Origin: Paraglaciecola sp. MB-3u-78
Lineage (GTDB): Bacteria; Pseudomonadota; Gammaproteobacteria; Enterobacterales; Alteromonadaceae
DNA: 64,000 bases
NCBI RefSeq assembly: GCF_002835935.1
Contig: NZ_PJCF01000087.1
Span: forward strand, 124,001-188,000
Direction: 5' to 3'
The notes below the pieces were generated by a model. It did no database searches, was not told the origin of the DNA, and saw only the letters and a list, made by a program, of their open reading frames with translations. Shown piece by piece: positions 36,084-43,734 of this stretch. Position numbers and translations under genes: made by a program. Position 1 is the stretch's first letter, and each line of letters begins with the position of its first letter.

Positions 36084-36659
36084 ATGTCTACTCAAGGCGA
36101 GAATAACAAATTGGTCCAAGATTTTGGATTAACTACAACTCGACGTCAATTTGTGAAAGGAGCAGCGATTGCAGCGCCTATCATTGCAGCGGTGTCTTCT
36201 CGCCCAGTGTGGGCGAATACTGCATCAGCTGTATCGGGTAATTTATCAGGTAATCTTTCACAACCTACCGAAAAAATCGACCCTTATAATGGTAAGAGCC
36301 CCGGTTACTGGCAAGGCGGTCAACCCACTGGTGGTAGAATTGATGACCTACTAGGTGTTAATAGTAACACCCCATTTAGTTCAATCTTCACTCAAGTTAC
36401 TCCTCCAGCCTATACAGCTACTTATCCAAAGACTCTTTTAGAAGCGATTCAAGACTCAGGCGGGACTAATCAACCTGAAAGATTTGCTGCAGCTGCTTAT
36501 TTGAATTCAATCGATGATTTTAATTATCCATATACTCCTGCAGAAATTGTTGACTTTTATGGTTATTACGCTAGGGGCGAGATTACATACGCTGAAATTC
36601 ATGCTACTTTTGTTAAACTAACTCATTGCGGTACAACAGAAGCTTTAGCTACTTGTTAA
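36084..36659 (+). CDS. HPr-rel-A locus copy 2: Tat-signal secreted protein
   Basis: This is a 191-residue protein with a twin-arginine signal, TTRRQFVKGAAIAAPIIAA, and a likely cleavage after PVWA (about residue 44). The ATG at 36084 follows GGAG. The mature part includes KSPGYWQGGQPTGG, AAYLNSIDDFNYPY and a C-terminal THCGTTEALATC with two cysteines. The same layout (AAILIMLFNAVNHG, INYP) is faintly visible in the copy 1 protein. It has no known domain. As the first gene after a sigma-54 promoter it is probably the secreted product handled by the downstream genes. Confidence 0.8.
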   Translation: MSTQGENNKLVQDFGLTTTRRQFVKGAAIAAPIIAAVSSRPVWANTASAVSGNLSGNLSQPTEKIDPYNGKSPGYWQGGQPTGGRIDDLLGVNSNTPFSSIFTQVTPPAYTATYPKTLLEAIQDSGGTNQPERFAAAAYLNSIDDFNYPYTPAEIVDFYGYYARGEITYAEIHATFVKLTHCGTTEALATC

Positions 36660-36673
36660 AGTAAGTTCGGCTA

Positions 36674-36934
36674 GTGGCCAATCGAAAGTATAAGTTGAGC
36701 TCATTTGTATTAATGAGCTCTCTTAATGATTGTTTCTCGGTGTATGATGAAAAATATTCTAATACATATGTATTAGATAAACGTTATAAGTGGATTCTTG
36801 AGAATTTGAAATTTGATTGCTTTTTATTGGAAGAACTCTGTAATTCTCAGCAAGAGAGTCAATTGAGCTCTGAAGAATTGTTAAGTGTTATCGAACAATT
36901 TTTAGATTCCAATATTGTTGTGCAAATATCATAA
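36674..36934 (+). CDS. HPr-rel-A locus copy 2: PqqD-like small protein
   Basis: This protein of up to 86 residues is in the position of PqqD in copy 1. FSVYDEKYSNTYVLDKRYKW aligns loosely with SGCVFLDVHSGETLSVL of copy 1. Starts at GTG 36674 or ATG 36713 (MSSLNDCFSV) are both possible; the ATG matches the copy 1 start better, and neither has a strong ribosome site. Its TAA stop lies in ATAA, exactly where an ATGA overlap with the kinase start would be expected. Confidence 0.65.
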   Translation: MANRKYKLSSFVLMSSLNDCFSVYDEKYSNTYVLDKRYKWILENLKFDCFLLEELCNSQQESQLSSEELLSVIEQFLDSNIVVQIS

Positions 36935-37845
36935 GTAGTATTTTCGTAAATTCTCTAACTCTTAGCGAATTTGCGACTCGCTTAAGGTCAGGTATAAAAT
37001 TCAATATTGGAACTTTTGTCTTTTCACTTCGCACAGATATTTCAAACGTTGCCGCTGAGATACACAGTTTATATTCTGAATATTCGTTATTACCTCCATC
37101 CACATTTAGCGATTTTCAAATTGTTCTAAGGCGCCCTTACAATCTGCGTCGTTGGTTATATCCTAAAGTTGACTTTTATTTTGACGGTAGAAAACCTTTT
37201 AAGCCACTTCCATTAAGACAAGCTTATGCCATGTTGGAATGGGGAATGAATTGGTGTATTGCGAATCATGCACATCACTATTTAATTTTACATTCTGCAG
37301 TGCTAGAAAAAAATGGTAAAACAATTATTTTTCCAGCCCCTCAAGGTTCAGGTAAAAGCACCTTGTGTGCTGCTTTAGCGGGAAAAGGCTGGAGATTGTT
37401 TTCAGATGAATTGGCGCTAATATCATTAAAAAATGGTGAACTTCATCCCTCTACGCGCCCCATAAATCTTAAAAACAACTCTATTAAGGTCATTAAAGAA
37501 TTCATTCCAGAGAGTATTAACAGTGGTTTACATCTAGATACCCATAAAGGCACAGTTTCATTGTTTAAGCCCTCTAAAGAAAGTGTACAGTCTAGTAAAA
37601 TAGCTGGGCAAGCCCATTTTGTTGTGTTCCCAAAATATGAAGTAGGCTCACCATCTTGCATGAAAGAATTAGACGACTCCAAATCGCTTCCAATGCTAAT
37701 TGAAAATAGTTTTAATTATGATGTGTTGGGAACTGAAGGATTTACAGCTATGTGTGATTTGGTAAATAAGGTGGATTGCTATGAATTTTCTTACAGCGAC
37801 TTGAATGATGCCATTGCTACCTTCGATAAATTAATTAATGAATAA
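36931..37845 (+). CDS. HPr-rel-A locus copy 2: HprK-related kinase A with non-standard start
   Basis: The frame is open from before 36931 to 37845, about 304 residues. The N-terminal part (LTLSEFATRLRSG, then FVFSLRTDISNVAAE) aligns with copy 1, so it is real coding sequence. There is no ATG, GTG or TTG in frame before the ATG at 37231. The expected start at 36931 reads ATA, and an ATT follows at 36940. The kinase core is intact: PAPQGSGKSTLCAAL and GWRLFSDELALI. Either a rare start is used, or only a shorter protein from 37231 is made. The next gene follows the stop directly. Confidence 0.75.
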   Translation: MSSIFVNSLTLSEFATRLRSGIKFNIGTFVFSLRTDISNVAAEIHSLYSEYSLLPPSTFSDFQIVLRRPYNLRRWLYPKVDFYFDGRKPFKPLPLRQAYAMLEWGMNWCIANHAHHYLILHSAVLEKNGKTIIFPAPQGSGKSTLCAALAGKGWRLFSDELALISLKNGELHPSTRPINLKNNSIKVIKEFIPESINSGLHLDTHKGTVSLFKPSKESVQSSKIAGQAHFVVFPKYEVGSPSCMKELDDSKSLPMLIENSFNYDVLGTEGFTAMCDLVNKVDCYEFSYSDLNDAIATFDKLINE

Positions 37846-38949
37846 ATGACGTTATTAACAACCACCCTTATATCACCATTTAGCGTTACCGCTCTTTCAG
37901 AAGAAGACTGGGAGTTACTGATTAGGCAAGCAAGGGCGGCGAACCTTTTAGGGCGGCTGTATTATTTATTCAGTTTTAACAAGCTCACTCAGAATATAGA
38001 AGAGAAATACCTTTGGCATTTTGAGTCAGCATATAGACTTTCAGACCGGCTAAAAAAAAACGCGCTCCGAGAAATTGACGAACTGACTTCGGCACTGGGT
38101 CAAATTAATGTCAAACCCATATTTTTAAAAGGTGCAGCTTACCAAGCTGCCGACTTACCTTGTTCAAATGGTAGGTTAATGTCAGACATTGATTTATTGG
38201 TTGATGAAAATGTTCTTTCACAAGTACAAAGTCACTTACGAAAGCACAGCTGGATCCCCACTGCTATTGACGACTATGACGAAAAATATTACAGAGAATG
38301 GATGCACGAAATTCCGCCTCTAAAACACGCTACACGTCAGACAACACTTGATGTTCATCATAATATATTGCCTTTAACTAACAAAAACACTATTGATGCA
38401 AGTCGCTTAGAGTTTAGAAAGGTTTATCATGAATGGTTCGGCGAAGTCCAAACATTGAATCCGTTAGATACTGTGATCCACAGCTCTGTTCATCTATTTA
38501 CAGAAAGTGAATTTGATAATGGCCTGAGAGATTTGTCAGATTTAGACATGCTAATTCGACACTTCACATCTACTAATAAGAATTATGTCAACGAGCTAGT
38601 AATCAGGGCAAACGAACTTGAACTTGCTGACTATCTTAGCTTGACTCTGAGATATACAAAGATGGTTTTGAATACGCCCATTGCCCCTAACGCGATTTCA
38701 TCACTCAATATCAGGCATCAATCACGATTATCGCAAATATTCTGGGACTTTTGTTTTAAAAATATATTTAAGCCTCACCACTCATCAACTAAAAATATTG
38801 ACATGAGGTTGGCGAAATTCATCTTGTATTGGAGAGGTCATCTAATAAAAATGCCACTTCGAATTCTGCTTCCTCATTTAGCGATTAAAAGTTATATGCA
38901 ACTAAAAGACATGGTTACGCAATCCAATTCATCCAAAAAGACCGTTTAA
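37846..38949 (+). CDS. HPr-rel-A locus copy 2: nucleotidyltransferase-family protein
   Basis: This 367-residue protein is homologous to the product of 32823-33932. FLKGAAYQAADLPCSNGRLM is followed by SDIDLLVD (DxD metal site), then EKYYREWMHEIPPLKHATRQ and TLDVHHNILP. The ATG directly follows the kinase TAA. It is the last gene of the copy 2 operon and ends five bases from a convergent protease gene. The substrate is unknown. Conservation of the fourth gene in both copies argues that it belongs to the system. Confidence 0.82.
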   Translation: MTLLTTTLISPFSVTALSEEDWELLIRQARAANLLGRLYYLFSFNKLTQNIEEKYLWHFESAYRLSDRLKKNALREIDELTSALGQINVKPIFLKGAAYQAADLPCSNGRLMSDIDLLVDENVLSQVQSHLRKHSWIPTAIDDYDEKYYREWMHEIPPLKHATRQTTLDVHHNILPLTNKNTIDASRLEFRKVYHEWFGEVQTLNPLDTVIHSSVHLFTESEFDNGLRDLSDLDMLIRHFTSTNKNYVNELVIRANELELADYLSLTLRYTKMVLNTPIAPNAISSLNIRHQSRLSQIFWDFCFKNIFKPHHSSTKNIDMRLAKFILYWRGHLIKMPLRILLPHLAIKSYMQLKDMVTQSNSSKKTV

Positions 38950-38954
38950 ATGTT

Positions 38955-39731
38955 TTACAATTTAATACCTTTTTTCTTTGCCAATTCAATTAAGTATTTA
39001 ACCGGTATGGCGTAACTAATACCAGATGGTTTTTCAAGCACTGTTTCTTTCGATTCTTTTACAAAAACTTTGTTTAATATGCCAACAACCTCGCCGCTTT
39101 GAGCATCATATAACGGGCTACCACTGTTGCCAGGATACGCAGTAATATCTAGCTGATAAATCATAAATTTTTTATCCAGTCTATCTAAGATATTCATAGA
39201 CAACTGGCTTGAATGTTGTGTTGGAATAACGTCAGGTGTCGTTGCTGCAATGATGCCTCTATGTGTGGCTGGGTAAAGCCCCAACACGGCCCCTATTGGA
39301 AAACCAGTTAATAAAACCTCGGTACCATCTTCTACATAATTGGGTGACGACAGTTTGAGGGGAGTCAAAGGGCTAGGCAATTTTAAAATGGCTAAATCGT
39401 GTTCACGATCTCTAGCAATTATTTCTGCTTTGGCTATTTTGGGCTTGCTACCCGTACCTGTAAATACAATATGGTACTGCACTTTTTGTGGGTCTAGCTC
39501 TTTATCAATTACGTGATAATTGGTAGCCACTAATGTACCGTCGCCAAAAACGAAACCCGTACCTTGCAATTGATGGGTTTGAACACCTAACGCATCATAT
39601 AAACCAACTCCTACCACTGAAGGTTTTACTTTGGCTACAATTTCGGTGATTGAATGGCTATGGGCATTGGCACTTAATACCAATGAGATCCCTAGCAAAG
39701 CCTTCAAAAGCAATAATTTACGTATAAACAT
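38955..39731 (-). CDS. Secreted trypsin-like serine protease
   Basis: This is a 258-residue exported protease of the trypsin/DegP-like type without a PDZ domain. A signal peptide (MFIRKLLLLKALLGISLVLSANA) is followed by the triad: His in ATNYHVID, Asp in EHDLAILKLP and Ser in YPGNSGSPLYD. It would act in the periplasm. It is convergent with the HPr-rel-A copy 2 operon and divergent from the epimerase gene. A role in processing the nearby secreted proteins is possible but unproven. Confidence 0.88.
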   Translation of the reverse strand: MFIRKLLLLKALLGISLVLSANAHSHSITEIVAKVKPSVVGVGLYDALGVQTHQLQGTGFVFGDGTLVATNYHVIDKELDPQKVQYHIVFTGTGSKPKIAKAEIIARDREHDLAILKLPSPLTPLKLSSPNYVEDGTEVLLTGFPIGAVLGLYPATHRGIIAATTPDVIPTQHSSQLSMNILDRLDKKFMIYQLDITAYPGNSGSPLYDAQSGEVVGILNKVFVKESKETVLEKPSGISYAIPVKYLIELAKKKGIKL

Positions 39732-39838
39732 ATATTTACAATACTGTCCGTGGGATATCTGAGTATAATCACAAATATCATAGCGTTATGCGAATGATAT
39801 TTATACATTATGATTACTAGGCTACAAAGGTTCGATTT

Positions 39839-40852
39839 ATGAAGGTGTTGGTAACGGGCGCAGCAGGTTTTATCGGTTTTCACGTGGCGAAGGAGTTATT
39901 AGCACGGGGAGACACGGTTGTAGGCATAGATAATATAAATGATTATTACGATGTCACACTGAAAGAAGGTCGCTTAAACGCCCTTGCTGAAGATGCACTG
40001 TCAGGAAATTTTACATTTATTAAAATGGATATTGCTGATAGAAATCAAATGGAAATATTATTTGCGTCATCCGCTTTTGATAAAGTAGTGCACCTTGCTG
40101 CTCAGGCTGGGGTGCGTTACTCAATCGAAAATCCTCACGCTTATGTTGACAGTAACTTAATTGGCTTTATGAACATACTCGAAGGATGTCGACACAATAA
40201 AATAAAACACCTTGTTTACGCTTCTTCTAGCTCAGTTTATGGTTCAAATGAGTCAACACCGTTTGCGGTTACTGATAATGTTGACCATCCCGTTTCACTG
40301 TATGCGGCGAGTAAAAAAGCCAATGAATTGATGGCTCATACATACAGTCACCTTTATCATTTACCAACCACAGGACTACGTTTTTTTACTGTTTACGGTC
40401 CGTGGGGCCGCCCCGACATGGCGTTGTTTAAATTCACTGAAGCAATCTTGAACCAAAAACCAATCCAAGTGTTTAATTATGGCAATCACCATAGAGATTT
40501 CACTTATATTGATGATATTGTCAGTGGCGTTATTCTCTCATTGGATAATGTAGCCGAAGGCAATGAAAATTGGGACGGAAAAAACCCAGATCCAAGCAGC
40601 AGTAAAGCCCCTTGGAAAATTTATAATATTGGCGCTCATAATCCAGTAAACCTGCTTAAATTCATTGAAACCCTTGAGGCTGCCTTGGGCAAAGAGGCGA
40701 TTAAAGAGATGCTCCCTATGCAGCCAGGAGATGTTCAAAATACCTATGCTGATGTATCAGCACTAACCAAAGATACTGGATACCAACCCAAAACAGATTT
40801 AGTTGAGGGAATTGGCAACTTTGTAGCTTGGTATCACGCTTTTTATTCATAA
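39839..40852 (+). CDS. NAD-dependent epimerase, probably UDP-glucuronate 4-epimerase
   Basis: This is a 337-residue short-chain dehydrogenase-type sugar-nucleotide epimerase. [17 protein letters not shown] is the NAD-binding GxxGxxG, and Tyr and Lys are in [28 protein letters not shown] and [19 protein letters not shown] are typical of UDP-glucuronate 4-epimerases, which make UDP-galacturonate for polysaccharides. It fits the exopolysaccharide genes to the right. Confidence 0.9.
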   Translation: MKVLVTGAAGFIGFHVAKELLARGDTVVGIDNINDYYDVTLKEGRLNALAEDALSGNFTFIKMDIADRNQMEILFASSAFDKVVHLAAQAGVRYSIENPHAYVDSNLIGFMNILEGCRHNKIKHLVYASSSSVYGSNESTPFAVTDNVDHPVSLYAASKKANELMAHTYSHLYHLPTTGLRFFTVYGPWGRPDMALFKFTEAILNQKPIQVFNYGNHHRDFTYIDDIVSGVILSLDNVAEGNENWDGKNPDPSSSKAPWKIYNIGAHNPVNLLKFIETLEAALGKEAIKEMLPMQPGDVQNTYADVSALTKDTGYQPKTDLVEGIGNFVAWYHAFYS

Positions 40853-40913
40853 GCTTCTGTAAAATCATAGCTGGCAATAGCAGCATCTCAGTTTCACTAT
40901 AAAGGATTGTCTT

Positions 40914-41669
40914 ATGACGTTAGCCTATGTTGCCTCTATTCTAAGTTCTCCTCTCATTCATGCGCCTATTCTTTTCATCATTATTAGAATTATTGGCCAT
41001 TTCAGACATAATACTAAATTATATAAGTATCTTTCGATTGGCCCTGTAGCGTGGTTGCTTTTTTGTTCTATGACCTACCCCAGCGTTCTTTTAATTAAAA
41101 AGCTAGAAGATAATTATCCAGTTGTATCGCTGCAATCAGACCAATGGAAAAAAACAGACGCAATTGTTGTGTTGGCTTGTAACCACTTTGAAGATGATGA
41201 ATTGCCTTTTGTTTCCCGCTGGCCAAATTGCTCACTGCAAAGAAACCTGCATGCCGCACTAATGTATAAAATACATCCTATGCCTATATATCTCGCTGGA
41301 GGAATTTTAGGTAAAAAAGACAATTTTTCACAGGCTAGTCACAATAAAGCCTTTTTTGAATTGATGGGAGTTGATGGTGCAGATATTTTTATTACTCCAA
41401 AAGGCTCTAATACCGAATCAGAAGCCAAAGCATTAAGCCCTCTTTTGCAAGGTAAGTGGATTTCATTGGTTACTTCTGCAAGCCACTTACCCCGTGCGGT
41501 AAAATATTTCGAAGACCTTGGGATTAAAGTACTACCGATCCCAGTTGAACATTTTAGCCGACGAAAAATAGAACCTATGATTGACTTGCCCAACGCGTCG
41601 AGTTTGTATAGAAGTGAGAGAGCCATTCACGAATATCTTGGGCTAATTTACCAAGGTTATTTTCGCTAA
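40914..41669 (+). CDS. DUF218 (YdcF/ElyC-like) membrane protein
   Basis: This is a 251-residue protein with two N-terminal membrane segments (about residues 10-30 and 42-62) and a DUF218 domain. DAIVVLACNH, IYLAGGIL, NTESEAKAL and LVTSASHLPRAVKYFEDLG are the conserved blocks. ElyC and SanA members act in envelope carbohydrate metabolism and vancomycin tolerance. AAAGGA precedes the ATG. Its likely field here is envelope or exopolysaccharide chemistry; the exact reaction is unknown. Confidence 0.85.
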   Translation: MTLAYVASILSSPLIHAPILFIIIRIIGHFRHNTKLYKYLSIGPVAWLLFCSMTYPSVLLIKKLEDNYPVVSLQSDQWKKTDAIVVLACNHFEDDELPFVSRWPNCSLQRNLHAALMYKIHPMPIYLAGGILGKKDNFSQASHNKAFFELMGVDGADIFITPKGSNTESEAKALSPLLQGKWISLVTSASHLPRAVKYFEDLGIKVLPIPVEHFSRRKIEPMIDLPNASSLYRSERAIHEYLGLIYQGYFR

Positions 41670-41736
41670 TTTATTTATTCCAGCCATACCAACTATAATG
41701 ATTAATCTAGCGTTATGATCTTTTAAGGGCAACAAC

Positions 41737-42587
41737 ATGACAAAACTGATAGTTCCGATTTTATCAGGCGGTGGAACTAAGTTAGCCGCACATATTGGAA
41801 TTTTAGATGCCATTTACACTTTGGGCATCGACTTTCAACATATAGTGGGCGTTTCTGGTGGCTCTATTGTTGCCGCTTTACATAGTAGTGGTATGCCATT
41901 AGAACAAATAAAACAATTAGCTTTGGATACAAACTTTAAAAAATTTAGAGGGTTTAGCCTCATAACGTTAATTTTTCATGGTGGTCTGAGTTCAGGAAAT
42001 GCGTTTGAACGCTGGATTGACACGCAATTACAAGGCAAACAATTTAAAGACATTAACAAAGATTTACACATTTTAGCGACAGATGTTAACGGTGGTGGTC
42101 CCATTGTTTTTAATAAACAAAATTCACCTGACTTAAAAGTGTCAAAAGCTGTCCGCTTTTCTTTAGCTTTCAGTCATATAAGGATCATATACTGGTCGAC
42201 GGTGCAGTTTTGTCAGAAGATGCCTTGTTTAAAGATTGGTCTGGCGATGGCACTAGGGTTATATGTTTTAGGCTAAAAAGCGACCAAATTACAGGTCAAA
42301 AATTTAAAAAAAGTTGGTTACCCTTAGGTCAGTATGTGATGATGCTAATAAGAACGTTTATGACTGCGATGTCTAGGGAATACGTACATGACAACTATTG
42401 GAAAAATACTATAGTTGTAAATACCGGCGCACTTTCGCCTGTTGACTTCAATATTTCAATAGAACAGAAAGAAGAGTTGTACCGAATCGGATATCAAACT
42501 GCGCTAGAATTCATCCCCAAAAGAATACGTTTGCAATTAATCGATCACGGTAAGATAGTAACGGACACACATTTTGAAGAAATTTAG
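41737..42587 (+). pseudogene. Patatin-like phospholipase broken by a frameshift
   Basis: The N-terminal part, 41737 to about 42165, carries the patatin glycine-rich loop LSGGGTKLAAH and the nucleophile elbow GVSGGS. Near 42165-42180 the frame changes. The rest continues in the frame ending at 42587, with the catalytic-dyad Asp in LVDGAVLSEDALFKDW. The first frame stops at 42276 after non-homologous residues. Some residues between AVRFSLA and SYKDHILVDGA also seem missing, so a small deletion is more likely than a one-base error. Patatins are acyl hydrolases. The gene overlaps the acyltransferase start by 14 bases. Confidence 0.75.
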
Positions 42588-43392
42588 AAAATACGCCGAC
42601 AAACCATTTATTGGACCAATAGTAAAAAAAGTCATTAATTTTGCCGTTAGCAGACAAGCGGATCAAATTTCCCAACATTTTTCAGAATACTTATCTCCGG
42701 TAGTAGCATTTAGACAAGAGCTTCAAGAAGAGTCATTTAAAATTCGTCATAATGTGTATTGTGACGAGCTGAAGTTTGAAGATAAACGGATAAATTGCAT
42801 GGAACAAGATGCTTTTGATAAACAATCAACACACTGCTTAATTCAACATTTACCCACGGGGAATTATGCAGGCACAGTAAGAATAGTGAAATCTAACAAC
42901 GACCAAGAATTATTGCCTATAGAAAAATACTGCAGTAGTTCAATAGATAATGAAAAAGTCCATCCTAAAAACTTTCCTAGACATGAAATATGCGAAATAT
43001 CGAGATTAGCCGTACCGGCACAGTTTAGAAAACGTCAAACTGACCGATATGCAGGTTCAGCGACAGGTGTCATAAATGAACAGATTTATTCTGAAAGAGA
43101 ACTAAGGTGCTTTCCTTTTATAGCCGTAGGACTATACCTCTCTGCGGCCTCTATTTGTTTACGGCAAGATATAAACCATTGTTTTGTGATGATGGAACCA
43201 AGATTAGCAAGAAGTTTGCGGTTTGTTGGGATCCCATTTGAAAAAGTCGGACCTGTTGTAGAATATCATGGCCAACGTGCCCCCTATTATATCAGCCGCA
43301 ATTTATTAATGACGGGACTTACACCTGGCTTTAAGAAAATGCTATATAACATCGATAAAAAGATAACCTGCCAATTTAAAATCAATCAATAA
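42574..43392 (+). CDS. PEP-CTERM/exosortase system-associated acyltransferase
   Basis: This 272-residue GNAT-fold protein matches the acyltransferase group that accompanies PEP-CTERM/exosortase systems, related to acyl-homoserine-lactone synthases. The blocks are EESFKIRHNVYCDELKFE, EQDAFDKQSTHCL, YAGTVRIV and EICEISRLAVPAQFRKR. The native partner is unknown. The 3' end of this gene has been copied downstream in a 156-bp tandem duplication. It directly precedes the PEP-CTERM protein gene. Confidence 0.88.
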   Translation: MKKFRKYADKPFIGPIVKKVINFAVSRQADQISQHFSEYLSPVVAFRQELQEESFKIRHNVYCDELKFEDKRINCMEQDAFDKQSTHCLIQHLPTGNYAGTVRIVKSNNDQELLPIEKYCSSSIDNEKVHPKNFPRHEICEISRLAVPAQFRKRQTDRYAGSATGVINEQIYSERELRCFPFIAVGLYLSAASICLRQDINHCFVMMEPRLARSLRFVGIPFEKVGPVVEYHGQRAPYYISRNLLMTGLTPGFKKMLYNIDKKITCQFKINQ

Positions 43393-43402
43393 TCCAAAAA
43401 CA

Positions 43403-43419
43403 TGTCAGGTTTTTTTACA
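43403..43419 (+). promoter_or_regulatory. 17-bp upstream dyad, distal, PEP-CTERM gene
   Basis: TGTCAGGTTTTTTTACA fits TGTCA-N7-TTACA. It lies in the first duplication unit, 237 bases before the -24 GG. Confidence 0.65.
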
Positions 43420-43558
43420 ATTTCGATTTTATCAAAACAACAAAAAAACATAAACCCTGTATTAATGACGGGACTTACACTTGGCTTTAAGAAAATGCTA
43501 AATAACATCGTTAAAAAGATAACCTGCCAATTTAAAATCAATCAATAATCCAAAAACA

Positions 43559-43575
43559 TGTCAATTTTTTTTACA
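43559..43575 (+). promoter_or_regulatory. 17-bp upstream dyad, proximal, PEP-CTERM gene
   Basis: TGTCAATTTTTTTTACA fits TGTCA-N7-TTACA. It starts 81 bases before the -24 GG at 43640. Confidence 0.7.
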
Positions 43576-43638
43576 GTTTCGATTTTGTAAAAACAAAATA
43601 AAAATATAACCCATTGTTTTTAATATAAATTTTATTTT

Positions 43639-43655
43639 TGGCACGATGGCTGCAT
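43639..43655 (+). promoter_or_regulatory. Sigma-54 (-24/-12) promoter, PEP-CTERM gene
   Basis: TGGCACGATGGCTGCAT matches the sigma-54 consensus, with GG (43640-43641) and GC (43652-43653) separated by 10 bases. It lies about 80 bases before the ATG at 43735. RpoN control of PEP-CTERM genes with the PrsK/PrsR pair has been reported in other bacteria. Confidence 0.85.
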
Positions 43656-43734
43656 TGTTATTTATAGAAGTCATAGTGGTCAATAGAAGTCATAGCGGTA
43701 ACAAATTAATTTAAAAGGATAAAAGGATAAAATT

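Larger units (their letters stand above)
43304..43615 (+). repeat. 156-bp tandem duplication upstream of the PEP-CTERM gene
   Basis: Units at 43304-43459 and 43460-43615 share TATTAATGACGGGACTTACA, CTTTAAGAAAATGCTA, AAAAAGATAACCTGCCAATT, AATCCAAAAACATGTCA and TTTCGATTTT at a constant offset of 156. The first unit includes the end of the acyltransferase gene. The second is non-coding. Each carries one 17-bp dyad. Confidence 0.9.

Noticed and set aside
39828-39838. GGTTCGATT resembling a tRNA T-loop
   Set aside because: No acceptor or anticodon stem can be formed around it; it is the leader of the epimerase gene.
40860-40895. TGGCAATAGCAGCATC as a sigma-54 promoter for the DUF218 gene
   Set aside because: GG and GC are not separated by 10 bases, and no upstream dyad is present.
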